Source: Owenia fusiformis (Eukaryota; Annelida; Polychaeta; Sabellida; Oweniidae). From it: a stretch of DNA of 64,000 nt. The notes beneath the pieces were generated by a model. That model did no database searches, was not told the DNA's origin, and saw nothing but the letters and a program-made list of their open reading frames with translations. The position numbers were made by a program, and so were the translations under genes. Shown piece by piece: positions 10,255 through 21,564 of this stretch. Within the stretch, counting starts at the first letter, position 1. Each line of letters opens with the position of its first letter. The DNA lies in the NCBI GenBank assembly GCA_903813345.2, contig CAIIXF020000012.1, forward strand, positions 29,708,684-29,772,683. The letters are read 5' to 3'.

Positions 10255-10954
10255 GCCTTGCCCCAAGTCGGTATTTTTTACTTTATCTGATCTTGAATTA
10301 TTACCGCCTTGTGTAATCCGATACATCTCCACTGTTATTATGCTAAATTATGCACCAACTATTACGCGTGCGCTATAGCATTAGCCAATAGCGGTAGTCA
10401 TACACAAAAATCAATAAATAAATCCACGTGTTCGCCATGCGGTTGTGAAGTTAAATGCGGCATGCTTGCAGTCTGCAAATCTAGGTATCTCCCTTACAAA
10501 TAAAACGCATTCACCAGAAACATAATAACTTTTCATTATCCTTTTCACCGCATAACTATAAGTGTTTATATGTGAACTGATCAGTCATCAACTTTCTGAT
10601 ATTAAATCGGTTCACTACATTCAAATAACTTTCAATTATATTTAGCAGATAAAACGTTTATCGATTTTGCGAGGGTCATTTTCAGTTTTGCTAGCTGATG
10701 AAAGTAATGCGAGGTAGGACTACCCACAATGCCACTATCAAAGGTTCCGATACTAACTTGCTGATTGGAGCAAAATCAACAACTGTATTACCTCGTGTGT
10801 TTGTAACCTAAATTTAGACATTGAAAGATCGCGTGCTATTGGTCAAAATCACCGACATAAACAAACTGTCGGTAAAGCACGTGGCTTTCTCTTTGGTACA
10901 AGGCGGTCATAATAGAAATTAAGATAAGTAAAAGAGACCGACTTGGGGCAAGGC
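10255..10954. mobile_element. TA-flanked MITE (700 bp) inside a TTATG simple repeat
   Basis: Terminal repeats GCCTTGCCCCAAGTCGGT and its exact reverse complement, with similarity extending to about 60 bp per side (both include a CCGCCTTGT block). Both ends are flanked by TA, as expected of Tc1/mariner-type transposition. The surrounding sequence on both sides is the same TTATG-type repeat, so the element split a simple-repeat array. Confidence 0.8.
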
Positions 10955-10956
10955 TA

Positions 10957-11265
10957 TGTTATGTTATGTTGTTATGAAATACTAAGTTATATTATATTAT
11001 GCTATGTTATGTCATGTTATATTATGTATTGTTATGAAATGTCATGAATTGTTATCTTATACGTTATGTTATGTATTGTTATGTTATACGTTATGGTATG
11101 CTGTGTATTGCAATGTTATGTTATATAATCTATTGTTATGTAATGTAATGTCATGTTATGGTATGTTCCGTTCTGGTTATGTTACGTTACGCTATGTGAC
11201 GTTACGTTAATAGGTTACGCTATTTTTATGTTATGTTGTGTTGCGTTATGTTATGTTATTTAGTG
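10957..11265. repeat. (TTATG)n-type simple repeat
   Basis: About 300 bp of TTATG, TTATA and TTACG variants. The same repeat precedes the MITE at 10205-10253. Open frames across it are artefacts. Confidence 0.85.
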
Positions 11266-11874
11266 TGTTCTTTGTTTCCTTACATAATTAAAACATTTAA
11301 AGATCTCAAACAAGTATATTAGGACATGATTTTTGTTCTCGTGTAGTGTGAGAAAGACGTCCTGAATTAAACCAACGGATCCAAATTGATTATGTTAAAT
11401 AATGTGTGTCGTGTTTTGTCCTAGTCTGTACCTTAAGAGCAATTTGAACCAAAAGATCCAAAGGATTGCATTAATGTATTGTAACAAAGCCCCCCGGATC
11501 ATGCCTTTGTGCCTATAACTATGCTGAGATAAGTGAATTTAATAAGTTAGTTATAACTATGCATCCCTGTGAATCAGATCACCAGATGTCCATATTTATA
11601 AATCTCTTACTTTATACCTTGTAGGAATATAATTTTGAAAGTAATACTTCCTCTACCACTAGGGCAACCTGGCAATACCATGGCTTAAGTGTAGAATTCA
11701 TGAGTCGACCCCTGACCCTACGTCCATAAAAAACATTTGTTAAAACCGTTGGCCTTCTTGAAGCTAAATACGTACAGAAGCGAAATTTAGCCATTTAGTA
11801 ACATTTGACACATGTACAGCTATATTTTAATAAAGTATTTAATTCAATTCAATTTAACTACTATACGCATCGAG
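11266..11874 (+). promoter_or_regulatory. Upstream region of oxidase gene 1, conserved with oxidase gene 2
   Basis: Parts of this stretch match the sequence upstream of the second oxidase gene: a GTGTCGTGTTTTGTCCTAGT block against GTGTCATGTTTCGTTCTAGT near 28020, and TTTAGTAA...CAATAAAGTA near both start codons. The shared block just before both ATGs (AATAAAGTA then TTCAATTC) is probably 5'UTR or proximal promoter. No clear TATA box was assigned. Confidence 0.4.
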
Positions 11875-14800
11875 ATGGACATAAACAGACACATACTTCT
11901 CACTGTATGTCAAGTGGTAAGTAATTAAATTCAATCGTCTTGCTCAATTTGTGTTACATGGGCTCGTATAGTAAAAGCATATGCATGAATAGAAAAACTA
12001 AGTAAGAAAAATTAAATCCCAGACATATTTCATTAATAGAAGACATTTGTGCCAGACATATGCACTTATATAAAAAAAAATATATTATGGAATAATAGAA
12101 AACATGTACTATTGGGACATGCACTCATAGAATACATTTCTTTTTCAGTATCAAGCGAAGGTAACTGGGATTTTGGTTTCACGACCGTTACCGTATCATA
12201 CATATTTCCAGCTACCTTCCCTTTAATTCGATGAAAACTTCGCTTGATATTGACCAGTGATACATGGAGTCTCAGACAAAATTTTAATGGAAAACACATG
12301 TACACTAGCATCAACGAAATATATGTTTAAATATACTAAAAAAATGCACGTACTCCTAGACATATAAATGACTGAAGAGTATACCCAAAAATACAAAATA
12401 AGACATAAATAATTTTTTCCTGTGGTTTTGATATATGATCTTTTGATAAAAATGATCCAATTTCAATATATAGTCTACAACAGCATACAATTATTGTTTT
12501 CTTTGAGTTATTACTAAGTCTATATTTTTCTATGTATCAGCTACTTGTGGTCGGTAGTGTTGCAGAATCTGACCTAGAGTCTCTCCTCCCTCAACTGAAT
12601 AAATACCTAGATGGCCAACCTAATGTCAACCTCACAGAGTTTACAAACCAAGCCAAGCGACAGACAAGTCTCGTGTTCTATGCAGAACCAAAGAGTGTTA
12701 AGCAGGTGATTCTATTATTTATTGATTCTTTAGTTTTTTCCAAATGTTTAATAATTCTTCAGCTGATTTAATTGTGACCTACATGGGCTAATCCAAACCT
12801 TGCAAAATAAAATCAACCAACTAATTTGGTTTATTTATTTAGATCAAACAACTTCAATTGATTTAAGTGTGACCTACATGGGCTAATCCAAACCTTGCAA
12901 AATAAAATCAACCAACTAAGTTGGTTTATTTATTTAGATCAAACAACTTCAATTGATTTAAGTGTGACCTACATGGGCTAATCCAAACCTTGCAAAATAA
13001 AATCAACCAACTAATTTGGTTTATTTATTTAGATCCAACAACTTGTAAATGCCGCTAATAAGTTTGGTCTGCAAATAAGAGCTGTGGGAGCAAGCCATTC
13101 AGTGTCACCTTTATATCCTAACACAGGAGCTATAGCTGTGAACCTCTTCAATTTAGAGGGGAAAAAATTCAGCGGGAATAAGGTAATATGAGTTGTTTTT
13201 AATATCTCAATATAGTGTTGAAAATGTATTTAAGAATTGGAAGATCTTATTACTTATATGATAAAGTACTTAGTACTTTATATGGAATATGACATCAACT
13301 CCGTACATTATATAATTCAGGACTTTCTCAAATTTTTGGCCATATTTTTTTTATCTGAGCAAGCGCGGATATTTTCCGCCCTTTCTCTGTTTTTCAGTAA
13401 CCCTTTTTATGTTTTGTTAAACTTTACTGGCGGATCCATAGATAGTCTGTATCCGACAGACCCCCTTACAAAAAACATGCAATGGGCAGCAGTTCTTCAG
13501 AGCATGGATATTTTATTGGAATTAATTCATATATTTTATGATACATAGGAGCGTACAAGAGCCTCGGTTCTTGCATCGGCAACTGCACTGGAGTTCTATA
13601 GGTTTAACAAGGCAAACCGTGTCACAGTACCCAGTGTTCCTGTCATAGGAACTTCTAGTTTCCAAGGAATGATAGGGACCGCGTCACATGTGAGTATAAG
13701 GAGTATATATTCTAATTTTCGAAGAAGATTCACATGGTTAAGTTAATTTCTTCCTCAGTGGAGTCCTATGCTGTATCATTCCATACATTGTCTACATCTT
13801 TCAGTTTTTCACAAAGAGTGCATAAACATTTACACATAGCTAGGCAAGATATAACAAATATCAGCCAATCGGAACATGCTATTTCATGTAACTGACTTAG
13901 TTATATAACCAACAATCAACCCAAGGTCAATTAGATTAAAGTGAAATCCAGGCCCGTATTCAGGGGGGGGGGGGGGTTCGGGGGGTTCCCCCCTGGACAA
14001 AATTTCTTTCATATTCATGCAGTTTTCACCATTCTGACTATTTTTTGAGTGATTTTTTGACCAAATTTTCCAAAGTGAACCCCCTCGATTTTTTTGAAAA
14101 GTGAACCCCCTTGGAAAATTCTAGCTACAGACCTGAAATCTATAGATAGTATCAAAGGGAATGGCAAGCGTCAATAGTCATTTAATCGTCACTTATAATC
14201 TGGTAAGATTTATGTACCCATTTTGCAAATTTATAAGATGAAGACCATGTAAAGAGTATCTTTTTTCAGAGACAACACTTGATTCTGAAAGTTTGCAATA
14301 TTATGTAACTTTTCATAAGGAACAAACATTATATTGTATCATATCATATTATATTAATATTATGTTATGTTATATTAGTCATGTTAATGTTGAAGGGAGC
14401 TGCCCCCACTGAGGCTTCCCCAGCTAGCAGGGTTGTTGCAATAGATTTGGTTGATGGCAATGGTGACATCAGACACTTTGATGAGGAAACGGAGCCTGAT
14501 GTTCTGAGGGCATGTAGGGCACATTTGGGATTGTGTGGCATCGTATACAACACAACAGTCAAGGTAATAATTAATATTTTACTTGTTACTCTCTCTTTGA
14601 TGAGGAAACGGAGCCTGATGTTCTGAGGGCATGTAGGGCACATTTGGGATTGTGTGGCATCGTATACAACACAACAGTTGAGGTAGTAGCTGACATTGTT
14701 CTTTTAAGCTTTAATCTCTCTCCTCGGCATATTTGTTGATTACAGGAATCTCAACAATGTAAAAATTAGTCCCATATTCATGCACAACTCAACAACCTGA

Positions 14801-17800
14801 ACATTGCTCACATGCTCACTGACACACAACAATATAAGGAATGCTCAAATGATCATGTGCGACTCAACAATCAGAACATTGCTCACATGTTCATGATTGA
14901 CACATCAAGTTGGGAACATAAATAATGACTAACACTATGAAAAAGACATTCTGTCGCACATGTACTAAATTCTTACCTCGATCAGTAAATTGAGTGCTCT
15001 TTTTTTCTCCGTCCTGTAACGTGTAAATATAGTAGAATTTGTGTCCATAATGACAATTAGGAACTTAAAAATTTGAAGTGATATTCACATGTTCATGCCG
15101 ACTCTTCAAATGTTGAGGTGATTTTGGAGCCCGATTACTCCGCAAGAAGATTGGCTCCCATAATGCAACATGACACGTGACAGCTTTCAAAATGCAGTTC
15201 CGCCATTTTGAAACCTGTCACGAGTAAATAAGGTTAACTGATGTTACATTCTGGGAGTCAATCCTCCTTGAAACACAAGAATGGCGATCCATGAAAACAT
15301 TCGTTCGATTTGGTTGGAATTTATCCATCATTTGCAGGTATGAAGCGTTGGATTAATTTATTGTCCTACAAGAGTGAAAGGGAATTATTTTTCTACCGTT
15401 TGGGAGAGTCAGTTTGAGACATAAAACTAAGAATTTTGCTCATTTTGACAACTTTTGATGGCTGCGGTTTATAAAAGTTTTCCAGTTTAACTATCAAAAG
15501 AACGCTTTGATGGTATTGGCAACTCCACAAAATAATTTTTAGATTGTACCTGATAAAGTTGTGAAGTTCGCACACTCCCGTATACCAGTGGATGCCATTC
15601 TGTACAACAAAGAGAACAGGAGAGCCTTCATACATAGCCACTTCGCTATCAACATTGTGTGGGTTAGCTACAATGGTGCAACAGCGCAACAACGCAGATA
15701 CACAGAAAATGATGGACTCCGCAGGGCACATGAGACTTGGACTGCTAAACAGGACATGTTAGACGTCTGGTAAATATGTATTCAGATTTAAATTAACTTG
15801 GTGATGAATGTCAATGTTTGAAACAGTTGGAATTGCTTTAAAGTAACCGAACACGATTTTCAAAAGTAATTTGATAATAAATATGTATTCGTAGTAGATG
15901 AATAAAAACAAGGAGCACATGCGTCTCGAACTCGCTACCTCGTGGTTACGCCGCCCAATCGCCCAGCCTGAACGAGCTGGCGCTCAAGCCCTCTCGGCCA
16001 ACTCGGAAGTGTTTAAAAATCTTTATTTTAACTAAAAACTCTGACAAATTATATTGAGTTCAACTTAATGATGATACAGTTTAATGAGAATGTTACAATT
16101 TTATGACTGTCTCGACAATTGACCAATCAGTAGAGCTAAACCATGCCTCTTTTAAATATATTAGGACTGCTTCAAAAGTTAACAAATCTGATGAATATAA
16201 TCTAAATGGGGATATTCAACATGATAACACCATGTACCATAGTAACTACAGCTATATGACATTGTCAGATTCGCTATTGTTTGAACCATGGGGTGAAGAC
16301 AAATGCACAAAGATAAGTGGTTTCACTTGTTTTGCTACACCCGAGACTGATGATTTTACTGGAAGCTCTAAGACACTTGAGGTAATTAGATACGCCAACC
16401 TTTGTAATGTATTTAAATGTAAATGTAAGTGAACTCATATATACAGTATAGCCTTTTTGGTATCAACCCAATGACTTAAAGAGACTCTATTGAGACTTCT
16501 CTGTGGCATTTTTTCTTTATTCCTTTTTGTTTTGAATTTTTAACACCATAACATTAACAAACTACTCAATACGCAACTTTTCATGACGTAGAATTTTAAA
16601 ATATTAAGTTTGAAAATTCCATTTTTATAATGGAGCTCAATGAGAAAAAAAAGACACAATATGAATTATTTTCAAACGTAGCGGTGCAATTTCCTTGAAA
16701 TTGACAGATATAATAAATATTGGTAAGGCGAAATGTTTGAAGAAAAATGAAGAAAATTCACCTTCCTGGTTACGCAAAATATAGAAAAATGTGAATCATA
16801 AAAACCTGTAAAAATAGATTGAAGGGGGTGATATTCATTTTTAATGTGCCTCTCACTACTACAGGGTAACCATAGTTTTGGTAATGGTTTACTAATTTTA
16901 AAAGCATATCTTCCAGCATGTGTATCAAGCACAAGTAATACAATAAGTGAGTTATCATTAATTGGAATGGTATTATTGTATTCCTCAGCAATGACGACAA
17001 AAAGGTAAAATCGATCATATCACATACTAGTTCTCACCATCAGATCGATCGATTATAATGCATTTTAAACAATATGGCAATAGATCTTCAAATTCAAGTA
17101 CTGAGCTAAATTGTAAGATAATAAATAAATTGGTAATCCCTTATAACTGTATAATCCCCTTCTCCGAATCATACTGAATTATAATATTTCGATATGCTTA
17201 TTTTAGCTGCTGTAGTTTAGGTCACTTGATGAGATATTCAGTAACATGCTAAATAATCACTCGTAATAAGCAATATGAATTCTTCAACACAATCATTTTC
17301 AACAGCTTTTCAACACAATCATGAATTTAGTGCTCTGACCCTTAAAATACTTTTCAGGGGGAATAGTTTGTCCACCTGTAGACATGTAGCATCTTTTTCT
17401 AGCCATATTTTCCTAGGCCTGCTGGAATACATATTTCAGTGTGCAAGTTTAGCATTGTTTTCCCATTGATCATTTGAGTTCTCACGTCAATATTATGTGG
17501 AAATAAAAATGATAAGATGTCAAAAAGAGTAGTTTACTTTATTGTAAGAAATCAAAAATAAAATAAGGTTTGGGCAGGAAGGGAATAGGTGAAATCCTTG
17601 GGATACATGAATTAATTAATTATACGAAACATATTCATGTTTCTACAATTTAGGGTAACCCTGTGTTTTATTCTACTGGGACTGGTTATACCGGTGCAAA
17701 ATATTACAAAAATATTATTTACTTATTATCATAATTCAATGTGACAATATCAGTCTTATCTTCAAAGGACGATTCTCGGTTTGGAGAACGAAGTTCATCA

Positions 17801-20800
17801 ATCTAAATGAGCATTATCCCTGCTTCGGACAAATTTGATTTTTCTACATAATAAAGATTTGAATGTCTTCTTTTGATTAGTCATAATTTAATTTGGGTAA
17901 TATTTCTAGATTTTTCGCAAAAAAATATTAGCTCAGTACACTGATGGACTTCTTTCCCCGAATCGAGACTTGTATTTATATTGAATCGGTCTATTTGAGC
18001 ATTATCCCTGCTTCAGACCAATTTGTTATCTTTACATCTTGTAGATTTAAATGTCCTCTTTTGAATATTCATAGTTTAATTTGGGTAATATTTCTATATT
18101 TTTCATGAAAAAAATTATTAGCCCAGGAGACTGTTCTCCAAACCGAGAATCGTCCTTTGTCTATAATAGTTTGCCTGTTAGGTTGGGCAAGCCGTCTTTT
18201 ACGTTGATTGTATAAGATGTTGATTTTGCAAACCTCTTATGGGCTAATTCTACAATAAGTACTGTAACATATATGTAAGGGTGCCAGTATGTAGTCCAGT
18301 ATATAGTAAACAAAGGAGTATTTTGGTCAACTCAATACATCTGATAAACACTACATGAAGTGTTTTCTATGCAATGATTATATACAGGCACTTATTCATT
18401 GTTACTGTGAATTTCAAAAGCCTCCAAATTGTGTGGAATAGAGCATGCAATGTTTTTCAGTTTCAAGCAGGTTTAAGTACATTCTGACCAATTGTATTTT
18501 CAGAATTATTCATTTCAAGATTATGTAATACTGACCTACTTATCTGCCTAGTATATCTTTAACTAATTGCAAGAGATATCCGGACTTCAAAAATCAATGC
18601 CCAGGAAGTTAAGTTTCGTTTAGTGCATTGAGTTGCACGCGCACGCATATACATATATGATTATCCAAATGTAATATTATGGGGCCTTATTACCTTTTGA
18701 AGTGCACTTATCCCAGGCAAGAAAAATAATTATTATAGCATCAAAAGACACACAATAATGCATTTAATGTAACAAAATATGGTGGTATTCCTAATGTAAA
18801 AAAAAACATCATGAAGGAAAACATCACAATTCTTTCATTTCAACTGCTCTCAGCAAACATTTCTCAAGGGTGAATCAAGATTGATGGCAAATCCAGGTTA
18901 ACCTTATCTTGATATCAAGTTTGATCCAACATTGAAAAAATCAAGCTTAATGCAAAATTGATATCCTCAACCTTGATTCAAGCCTGAAAATCAACACTGA
19001 ATCAAGCTTGATATATTGACCCTGCGTTGAATCAACGTTGATTCAAGCTTGAATCAAGCTTGATGTTACACTCAATCAACCCAAGGGCAAGTGTGGCTTA
19101 TCAATACTTCAGAAAGTCAATGTTGAATCAATGTTGATTTTCATTGAATCAACATTGAGAAATGTTTACTGTGTAGTGTGTACCCTTCACACAGGTGGTC
19201 ATGGTTACCATAGGGGCAGAATATTGAATATAACATGTTGAAATTGTTTATGTATGTATAATTATTAGATTAACATTCTGTGAGAAATTGAGCCAGAATC
19301 ATTTATTGATGTTGACAATATAGTTAAAGCACTTTTCATCTTACCGTCTTTGTACACCCTGTATTATAGATACAGTATTACTCTGGAACATTAATTCTTA
19401 CACATATGGTGCTTTATTCCAGAACTTCGTCCAAATTGTTGAAAAAGGGCTTAAAAACATTGGCATTTTTAACCTGTCACCCTTTGCCTACTTTAGATGG
19501 CAGACACACAATTCAAACTGTCCCCTCTGTCACACTAAGGTAAATAACTTGTACTCTCTCTTCTGTTATAATAAGGGAAACAACTTATACTCTCTCTTCT
19601 GTCATACTAAAGTATAAAACTTTTATACCCGAGTAAATAATTTAATGCATAATTCTGAATCCTTAATGACAAAAATATCATTCGATGCACAAACATCGAC
19701 TGTCGAGCAATACACTATCCTCATCACCGCTGCTAAATGCTATTGACTGCTTCTAGTGTACTGTTGACCGCTAACATTACATATCTGGCTGGTGGCATCG
19801 AAGCTGTAGGAGATTTAACATCTCATTATTTCTACTAGCAATGTCCCATTAGCTGATACTATTCAAGTAAATTCACGATAACAGTCTCCGCTATTATGTC
19901 TGTGTTATAGGTGGCGGGAGAAAATGGCAGGGCACTCATACCAGAGCTGGTATTTCGCTATAACGACTGTCTTCATCCTAGGCACGCTGATGATGAAATA
20001 AGTGCACTTCAAAACTTTGAAACACTGGTACGTATATTCAAAATATTTTCTGTGTGACAACAAAATTGGTCCAGAATATACAAACCATTTAAAATACCAT
20101 GTGCAAATTCCAATTTAGAAAGATAGTTAAACAGTCAAAGTTTTCCTCGGAGCTAGCACTAAATTTTTGCTACCCTTAAATAGTACATATATGACAACAA
20201 TAATTCCAAAGTACTCTACATACCATTTTTAGGACACTTTTTAGTCGTATGCTTTATAAGGTCTTATAGCTTAGTATTGTGGAAAACAATGGTCTGACAA
20301 TTATTGACCGAATGCACTTAAGAAAAAATGAAGAAATTATGTTGGCAGATTTCAATTTTTCGAATATAAGAGGGACAATCTTTAGATTTTTAGCTCACAT
20401 CTTTCACTTCCAACAAATAGTTAAGGGTCCATTTTTAGAATGTAGATAAAACGAATGCATTCAATTGAGATACCTTATCCATTATCCTTGGTTTTTTAAA
20501 TAACCCATTACTACTTGCCTCTTTAGTTGACAGATGGAATGCTCCAAAACGCGACACACATCGCACCACATTGGGCCAAGTACGACATTCACACTCCTAA
20601 TGTGCCTGACCTCATCCGTGAAGTCTTCAAGAATGAGCTCAGTGAATTTATAGCAACCCGTAATATGCACAAACTGGACACTGGAAATATATTTATGAAT
20701 GATCATCTCAGAGATATATTTAGGAATGAGAAACTAGTAACTGGAAATAGTGTGTCAACTATCCATACTTTCAACATGTTTACATGTTTAACAATTGTAT

Positions 20801-20820
20801 TAGGTGTCTTAAAAGCATAA
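11875..20820 (+). CDS. Secreted FAD-linked sugar-lactone oxidase, paralogue 1
   Basis: Ten exons: 11875-11916, 12541-12705, 13033-13182, 13549-13689, 14396-14563, 15543-15769, 16165-16381, 19423-19539, 19911-20027, 20527-20820 (545 aa). All introns are GT..AG and phases agree throughout. Family: L-gulonolactone / D-arabinono-1,4-lactone oxidases, which oxidise aldonolactones with FAD and oxygen. Exons 1-2 give a signal peptide (core ILLTVCQVLLVVGSVA). Exons 2-5 form the FAD-binding PCMH domain; the loop usually VGxGHS, whose His binds FAD covalently, reads VGASHS (residues 87-92), so the His remains but the preceding Gly is Ser. The C-terminal ALO domain keeps HWAKYD and a LDTGNIFMNDHLRDIF end like the family's LDPxGxFxNxYL. 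Exon 8 has a CPLC pair. The last 18 residues are hydrophobic, perhaps a membrane or GPI signal. AATAAA at 20941 may be the poly(A) signal. The exon 5 acceptor is weak. Substrate cannot be told. Confidence 0.88.
12774..13050 (+). repeat. 95-bp tandem triplication carrying the exon-3 splice acceptor
   Basis: Three near-identical units with GTGACCT at 12774, 12869 and 12964 (exact 95-bp period). Each unit ends in TTTATTTATTTAG followed by ATCAAACAACTT or, in the third, ATCCAACAACTTG, which is the true start of exon 3 at 13033. The first two AGs (12841-12842 and 12936-12937) are thus decoy acceptors followed by the first dozen exon bases and then an in-frame TAA. Confidence 0.92.
13949..14135. 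mobile_element. CAGGCCCGTAGCC-type MITE with 5-bp target duplication
   Basis: Ends CAGGCCCGTATTCAG and AGCTACAGACCTG (imperfect inverted repeats), flanked by AAATC on both sides (13944-13948, 14136-14140). The body has G and C runs (GGGGGGTTC, AAGTGAACCCCC). It lies in intron 4 of oxidase gene 1. Related copies lie at 41634, 44853 and 57553. Confidence 0.8.
14595..14684 (+). pseudogene. Partial duplicate of oxidase exon 5 with its donor
   Basis: Bases 14595-14684 repeat 14476-14565 with very few changes: the last ~88 bases of exon 5 and the donor, offset 119 bp. No AG acceptor stands at its left edge, so it is not an independent exon. Splicing from its donor would include intron sequence that runs into a stop (TGA within the copy). 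It is a dead exon piece in intron 5. Confidence 0.85.
14750..14900 (+). repeat. CTCAACAATC / AACATTGCTCACATG repeats in intron 5
   Basis: Several copies of a unit containing CTCAACAATC, AGAACATTGCTCACATGTTC. The same unit recurs at 33290-33560 in intron 5 of the paralogous gene, so it predates the gene duplication. Confidence 0.6.
15914..16010 (-). repeat. tRNA-derived SINE or tRNA pseudogene
   Basis: On the minus strand a perfect polymerase-III A box (TGGCCGAGAGG, 15989-15999) is followed about 65 bp later by a B-box-like GCGAGTTCGAGAC (15922-15934). The spacing and the GGGCTTGAGCGCCAG segment resemble a type-II (Leu/Ser-like) tRNA with a long variable arm. The acceptor and T stems do not pair well, so a SINE head or degenerate tRNA is more likely than a working tRNA. 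It lies in intron 6 of oxidase gene 1. Confidence 0.55.
16480..18565. repeat. Segmental duplication, copy A (inside oxidase intron 7)
   Basis: This intronic segment matches 21565-24280 in the same orientation with many small differences. Matching blocks: 16480-17065 with 21570-22250, 17090-17760 with 23135-23870, and 18160-18560 with 23880-24275. Copy A uniquely carries the element at 17767-18155, copy B that at 22257-23128. Confidence 0.85.
17767..18155. mobile_element. Spy-like DNA transposon (389 bp), no target duplication, AAA|TTT site
   Basis: Inverted termini GGACGATTCTCGGTTTGGAG and its reverse complement. The left flank ends AAA (17764-17766) and the right flank begins TTT (18156-18158). 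The duplicated segment lacking the element reads CTTCAAATTTGTC at 23868-23880, so insertion occurred between AAA and TTT without any duplication. That is the defining habit of the Spy group. Internally a block of about 200 bp (TGAGCATTATCCCTGCTTC ... TTTAATTTGGGTAATATTTC) is present twice. No ORF. Confidence 0.85.
18849..19174. mobile_element. MITE rich in GAATCAAGCTTGATTC-like motifs
   Basis: Ends CAGCAAACATTTCTCAA and TTGAGAAATGTTTACTGTG are inverted repeats. The interior is packed with degenerate palindromes of TTGATTCAAGCTTGAATCAA type. It lies in intron 7 of oxidase gene 1. No coding capacity. Confidence 0.7.
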
Positions 20821-20829
20821 TCCCATATG

Positions 20830-21560
20830 TTTTGCAACGAGTTATATAAGGTACACTATACTAAAGTTTCGTGAATATGTGGTCTGGACATTTCATTTAG
20901 TCAACAACACATCTTAATTATTTTCATAGAAATGGATTTTAATAAATGTTAGTCTTGCTTAAAAGTAGATATGTGGATAAGAAATCAATTATAAAATTTA
21001 AAGAATTGGTGTGAAAATTCGTGAGTTGAAACAAGCATTGTCAACAGCAATAACTCTGTGAATATATTGTTATATTGAAATAATAATTTAAATTGTTACT
21101 ATTATTATTGTTACTCCTAAGACCAAGAACAATTATATATCTAACTTGAATCACACACTGAATCTTATAAAAGGTAAATGGTTTTTACTTTTCAACGATT
21201 GAGTGATTGAATAATGTGTAACTAGTACATGTGACAGTCCCCGTGTAACCATCGAACATGGATGTAGCAGAATTTGTAAGTAAGCTTAGATCAATACACT
21301 CTACTATACCTAACACCTAGAAATGCATAAGATACTCTGTTTGTCTAATTGTATTGTTTAGTATATTTTTGAAAATACCTTATTAACATCTAATAAACAT
21401 CCGATAAACCATTCATAAGGAACAGACACATAAAAACAAATAACATTATCATTACTAATAAGCCAAATGGGTTGCTTATGAACACCAAATGCAAGGTATG
21501 GTAGAGTGAATACTGTCTAGGTGGTAACACACAAACTTCTAAATTGTTTTATCTTAAAAA
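20830..21560. other. 3' flank of oxidase gene 1; no further gene
   Basis: AT-rich sequence, with AATAAA at 20941 a candidate polyadenylation signal 121 bp after the stop. I see no other feature. Confidence 0.4.
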
Positions 21561-21564
21561 GTTG

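Noticed and set aside
11004-11210. 68-codon frame in the TTATG array
   Set aside because: Pure simple-repeat translation.
15914-16010. Functional tRNA-Leu or tRNA-Ser gene
   Set aside because: The promoter boxes are good, but acceptor and T stems pair poorly, so I called it SINE or pseudogene.
20482-20706. Antisense frame over oxidase exon 10
   Set aside because: Shadow of the conserved exon, whose plus-strand frame matches the paralogue.
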